In this document: piece by piece, positions 60,188 to 64,000 of the stretch
How the letters are laid out: each line of letters starts with the position of its first letter
Position numbering within the stretch: the first letter of the stretch is position 1
NCBI GenBank assembly: GCA_036346375.1
Contig: CM070508.1
Span: 15,680,852-15,744,851, forward strand
DNA: 64,000 nucleotides
Direction: 5' to 3'
DNA from: Guadua angustifolia
Taxonomy: Eukaryota > Streptophyta > Magnoliopsida > Poales > Poaceae
Program-made: the position numbers and the translations under genes
The notes under the pieces: generated by a model
Told to the model about the DNA's origin: nothing
What the model saw: only the letters and a program-made list of their open reading frames with translations
The model's database searches: none

Positions 60188-60412
60188 TGACAAGGATTAA
60201 AACCCACGCTGTGGAGGATCATGGAGCATAATCGGGCATAATTTGAAATCTGACATTCGCAATCTCGTATTTTCTGTAACTTGTGAACAACTCTCTGTAA
60301 TCACGTAGATTATCTTGTAATTAGAACTTTCTGTCATAGCCACTTGGCTAACAAAGAAGCACTTCCGTTATTTCCATCATGTCCATTTCAATATCCAGGG
60401 GCCCATACATAA
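60188..60412 (+). repeat. 3' LTR of the antisense-ORF Gypsy element
   Basis: It starts TGACAAGGATTAAAACCC after a GACTTGAGGGCTAAC purine-rich stretch. It ends at CCCATACA or a few bases later, directly against the satellite. Confidence 0.8.
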
Positions 60413-61215
60413 TAAAATTTCATAAAGTCCACTTGTTCGGATCCCAGTTTGAATGAAATTAACACCAGAGCGAAATCGATCGAAACAAGCTCCAATGAGA
60501 CCGGCGACACTTAGGAGTCCCACCCGGTGCATTTTCGAAGTGTTTCGCTCCGGTGCAAACTTTCGTAAAATCCACCTGTTCGGACCTCAAAATGTACGAT
60601 ATTAACATGAAAGCGAATTCGACCGAAACAAGCTCCAATAAGTCCAACAACACTTACAAGGGCAATCCAGTGTGTCTCGGAGTGTTTCGCTCTGGGGGAA
60701 ACTTTCATAAAGTCCACTTATTCGGATCCCGGTTTGAATGAAATTAACACCAGAGCGAAATCGAGCGAAACAAGCTCCAATGAGACCGGTGAAACATAGG
60801 AGTGCAACCCAGTGCATTTTCGGAGTCTTTCGCTCCGGTGCAAACTTTTCACAAAATCCACCTGTTCGAATCTCGATTTGTACGAAATTAACATCAAAGC
60901 GAATTCGACCGAAACAAGCTCCTACAAGACTGACAACACATACGAGGGCAATCCAGTGTGTCTTCGAAGTGTTTCCGTTCCAGGCAAACTTTCATAAAGT
61001 CCACTTGTTCGGATCCTGATTTGAATGAAATTACCATCAGAGCGAAATCGAGCGAAACAAGCTCTAACGAGACCGGCGACACTAAGGAGTTCTATTCAGT
61101 GCATTTTCGGAGTGTTTCGCTCCAGTGCAAACTTTCACAAAATCCTGCTATTCGGATCTAACTATGTACGAAGTAAACATCAAAACGAATTCGACCGAAA
61201 CAAGCTTCAAGAAAA
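60413..61215. repeat. Satellite array, about 143-bp monomers in A/B dimers
   Basis: Monomers begin (AAAC/TTTC words) at 60413, 60557, 60699, 60842, 60986 and 61129; spacings are 142-144 bp. Odd units (A) carry CATAAAGTCCAC and AGCGAAATCGAGCG. Even units (B) carry CAAAATCC and AGCGAATTCGACCG. All share CGAAACAAGCT near the middle (the following bases vary) and TTTCGCTCC or variants near the end. A resembles A more than B, so the true repeat is a dimer of about 286 bp. The last unit stops near 61215. Monomer length is in the range of panicoid centromeric satellites, but identity is not established. Confidence 0.88.
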
Positions 61216-61785
61216 CCGACATGGCACCAGTCAAGCCGACACGGTACGGCATGATGCCGCCTCTACTTGTCACCGTAAAAAAACACACAATACAATTTTT
61301 TCTCCTGGAAACCGACGGTCCAGGTCAAGTGGGAGAGACCGACGCACACGAGAAACCTCTTTCCAAACTACATGTGTTCCGTCTGTCCACCGGAAAGGCT
61401 GACCAAATGTACAGACGATACACCGGAGTACTGTATTGCAGCAGTTAATCCCGCCGTTAATTCATCTCTTTCTCAGGTCATCTCCAACTTTGCCATTTCA
61501 GTTGTTCTTCACGTCGGTAAAATCATATAGAGGAAAGAGAAGACGAGGGCAGAGAATGTGCTATTTCTTATATAGAAGATATAACTCGAGCAAATGATCC
61601 AACCTAAATATTGAGGAAGTTATGGTGAAAATAACAGAAAATAGTTAGAAAAATAATTTTAAAGGTAAATTGTTGGAAATGTTGTCTCCAATATTGTCTC
61701 TCTAAGTGATTTAAAACCCTTGTATACCATATCAAGAGAAGAACTATTGTAGACTCATGCCGTTGGATGAGACCCTTTGCTCTCC
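61216..61785. other. Intergenic stretch after the satellite
   Basis: No gene or repeat border recognised. A small ORF crossing the satellite edge is not supported. Confidence 0.4.
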
Positions 61786-62029
61786 TGATAGCATGTACAG
61801 TGATATGATGTTAGCCGTGCATAAGTTTTGCCACGTAAGATTTTTGTTGATACGAAGAGATAGCCATATAAAATTACAAAATATTATTGTATGAGTTATT
61901 ATCTATAACAAATATTTTTTATACCATAATTAAAAGATTTTCTATTATAGAAATTATCTTTAGTTTTACATTTAAATAATTTATTACAGAAGTAGATAAC
62001 AGTTGTCTATACTATTGTACATGCTCCGA
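61786..62029. mobile_element. MITE-like inverted-repeat element
   Basis: The ends AGCATGTACAGTGATA and TATACTATTGTACATGCT are near-inverted. The interior is AT-rich and non-coding. The target duplication is not clear. Confidence 0.45.
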
Positions 62030-62073
62030 GGTATGTAAGCCAGTGGAATTATTACTCTTGTAGTAGAGTAATA

Positions 62074-62350
62074 CACTATCTGTCCAAGTTTATAAGACAT
62101 ATTTTCTTTTAGCACATATATCAAAGAGATATTAAAAATGATTAGAATACCCTAATTATTATTTCTAAGTACTATAATCAATGCATACATGCAGAGAATA
62201 TGAAGTAAATATGAATATTTATTAAAGGTATAAAATAAAATCACACTAATTTATATTAGAACATTAAATACTTTTTATATTTACGAACACAATCTTTCAA
62301 AAATGCGTCATATAAATAAAAAGGTACATCATATAAATTTCGACGGAGAG
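62074..62350. mobile_element. Stowaway-like MITE upstream of the RLK gene
   Basis: The left end CACTATCTGTCCAAGTTTAT and right end ATAAATTTCGACGGAGAG are imperfect inverted repeats flanked by TA (62072-62073 and 62351-62352). At 277 bp it fits Stowaway size. It lies about 0.8 kb upstream of the kinase start codon. Confidence 0.7.
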
Positions 62351-63150
62351 TAAATAATAAGCAATCCGGATCAATTATTCCGTATCAGTTTAACCCAGGC
62401 CTCGGTTCACCTGCCGACTGGCCCCACTAGCGCGCACAGAACAAACAACCTTCCGTGCCATAGCATGCCCCCACTGACACCTCGGGCCCACAGAAACCAT
62501 CCAAGATAATGCACTCCTTGAAAATCATTGTTTATCTAGTTTGTATATTTTTTATTTTACAAATATAGCTATCTGTATGTATTTATAAATTTAGTCTTAT
62601 TTTTCACCATAGAAAACGTAATAGATAATATATATTCTCTGTTGACCCGCTCCTATTGCGGCAGAGCGAGCGAGCAGACGCAAGAGCAAGTGGGGAAGCA
62701 GCCACTGTCGCGTCCTGAGAGCACAGAAGTAGGTGAGCACGTGTTCATGCTGCTCCTTCTACACTTCCCGGGTGTGACAGAGAAGCTTCTGTTTTCTTGG
62801 GTGCAATAGGTGACAAACGTCTTTTGCAGTGAAAGCTGTTAAATTTGCAAATATACTTGCAAAAGAAGCTAGTTTTGAAAAAAAAAAACAAATTACTGGT
62901 TAACAGGGTGTTTTCTCCCTCGCCTGGGCTCGTGCTCTCGCTAGCTGGTCACTGCTCACTCACTCCTCCCACTATAAGCAGCAGCAGCATTGCTAGTGGC
63001 AGTAGTACCATGCAGATGCGGTGGTAGCTAGCTAGCACAGTAGGTAGGAGGAGGAGCGACGAGTGTGCGGCCGGGCGGGCGCGAACGCAGCGTGCGTGGG
63101 TGAGGTGTGTGCGGGGAGCTACGTTGGTAGGTTCCCCCCGCCGGCCGGCA
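62351..63150 (+). promoter_or_regulatory. Promoter and 5' leader of the receptor-like kinase gene
   Basis: AT-rich DNA gives way to GC-rich sequence from about 62640. CACTATAAGCAG at 62969-62980 is a plausible TATA box about 180 bp before the start codon. A five-codon upstream ORF (ATG at 63010, TAG at 63025-63027) would be in the leader if transcription starts near 63000. All assignments are by pattern only. Confidence 0.4.
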
Positions 63151-64000
63151 ATGTCACCGCCGCCTCCGCCAGTGCTGAGCGACGAGCTGTCACGCAGGAC
63201 GGTGGTGCTGGGGCTGCGCCTCTGGGTGCTTGTCGGCATCGCCGTCGGCGCCGCGTTCCTGCTCCTGCTCGCGCTCATCTCGCTCCACCTCGCGGCGGCA
63301 CGCCGGAGACGGCCGAAGAAGATGGCTGCGGGCCCCGTGCAGGCGGCACAGCCGGTGTCGCCCGCCATCATCCCGCCCGTCTCGAAGGAGATCCAGGAGG
63401 TGGCCGTCAACGTCGGCTCCCTCCGCCACTACCTCGAGGTGGAGCCCGCGTTCCTCAAGGAGGTGGCGCAGCAGCACGGCGCCGGGGACGGCGAGTCGCT
63501 TGGGTCCCTCACCACGCACGGGTCGCAGCGCGTGCACATCGAGGCCGGCAAGTGCCGCCGCATGGTCACGTACGCCGACGGGGAGGTGGGGCCGGTGGCG
63601 TCCGACGTGGCGGTGGGCCCCGAGGTGTCGCACCTCGGGTGGGGCCACTGGTACACGCTCCGGGAGCTGGAGGAGGCCACCGACGCCTTCGCCCCCCAGC
63701 ACGTCGTCGGCGAGGGCGGCTACGGCATCGTGTACAGCGGCGTCCTCGCCGACGGGTACCAAGTTGCCGTCAAGAATCTCCTCAACAACAGGTGCGCTCA
63801 TCCCCCCGCGCGCTCTCACCGTCACTGCAAATCAAGACCGCATCTTTTCGCATGTGCCGTTCTTGACAAGCAAAATTGACCTGTTGCTCGCGGCAGGGGA
63901 CAAGCCGAGAGGGAGTTCAGGGTGGAAGTGGAGGCAATCGGGCGCGTCCGCCACAAGAACCTGGTCCGGTTGCTGGGCTACTGCGCCGAGGGAGCTCACC
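63151..64000 (+). CDS. Transmembrane receptor-like serine/threonine kinase, 5' part (runs off the window)
   Basis: Exon 1 is 63151-63791 (donor GTGCGC), intron 63792-63896, and exon 2 starts at 63897 and continues past the edge. The start was chosen at MSPPPPPVLSDEL, the first ATG of the frame. A single membrane helix spans about 24-48 (LWVLVGIAVGAAFLLLLALI) after a very short N-terminus, then RRRR as a stop-transfer signal. A juxtamembrane region follows. The kinase domain opens with GWGHWYTLRELEEATDAFAP, the glycine loop VVGEGGYGIVYSGV and the VAVK lysine. Exon 2 gives the helix-C part REFRVEVEAIGRVRHKNLVR and LLGYCAEGAH. This organisation fits the plant RLK group of At1g01540/At2g42960-type kinases, acting at the plasma membrane; the ligand is not known. 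The catalytic HRD and DFG parts lie outside. Strong GC richness is usual for grass first exons. Confidence 0.92.

Larger units (their letters stand above)
52867..60412 (+). mobile_element. Ty3/Gypsy element with antisense ORF, pol largely deleted
   Basis: Two LTRs (52867 to about 53090 and 60188 to about 60412) share the GGATTAAAACCCACGCT start and the CCCATACATAATAAA end. Between them are gag, a protease-like remnant and the integrase C-terminus on the plus strand. A long antisense ORF region lies before the 3' LTR. Reverse transcriptase, RNase H and most of integrase are missing. The two LTRs differ at many positions. Flanks do not match as a target duplication. Confidence 0.85.

Noticed and set aside
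63190..63825. 211-codon ORF antisense to the receptor-like kinase
   Set aside because: His/Arg-rich translation of a GC-rich kinase exon; a shadow frame.
63063..63866. 267-codon ORF overlapping the kinase in another frame
   Set aside because: Arg/Gly-rich low-complexity product and no motif, while the kinase frame has clear motifs and splice sites.

Overview
This is plant nuclear DNA, almost certainly from a grass. The genes have spliced introns with GT..AG borders. The RLK gene starts in GC-rich sequence, as many grass genes do. The repeat content is typical of grasses: Stowaway MITEs, an intronic Helitron, and Copia and Gypsy elements with short LTRs. I cannot name the species from sequence alone.

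Only two host genes are convincing, one at each end. At the left (239-7887, minus strand) is a five-exon gene for a DHHC-type protein S-acyltransferase, complete at about 424 residues. At the right (63151 to the window edge, plus strand) is the 5' part of a transmembrane receptor-like kinase gene. The roughly 55 kb between them is a nest of transposable elements with little single-copy sequence.

Layout: The DHHC gene's two large introns hold a Helitron-like element and a Stowaway MITE carrying a nested Mutator-type MITE. 10.0-19.9 kb is a minus-strand Copia element with LTRs, 5-bp target duplication, PBS and PPT, which carries a 3.4-kb LTR-like insert right after its pol stop. 22.8-26.1 kb has a LINE-like tail and a non-autonomous Copia-type element that captured part of a sugar-transporter (STP) gene. 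26.1-34.3 kb is a Gypsy element broken by a minus-strand Copia that has lost its 5' LTR. 34.4-41.6 kb is a young Copia (LTRs differing at 4 of 239 positions) with an unusual GC-rich leader. 41.7-45.8 kb is a hAT element with a decayed transposase gene. 46.7-52.5 kb holds small hAT and inverted-repeat elements plus an LTR-like piece. 52.9-60.4 kb is a Gypsy element that has lost its reverse transcriptase but keeps a long antisense ORF. Its 3' LTR abuts a six-unit, roughly 143-bp satellite array arranged as A/B dimers (60.4-61.2 kb). Two MITEs lie in the RLK upstream region.

Nothing prokaryotic, no CRISPR array and no rRNA or tRNA gene was seen. The most notable items are the dimeric satellite fragment fused to a Gypsy LTR, the STP capture, the antisense Gypsy ORF, the separate gag and pol reading units of the young Copia with an acceptor-like site at the pol ATG, and the nested insertions with perfect target duplications. 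All element names are by structural and motif recognition; no database was searched.
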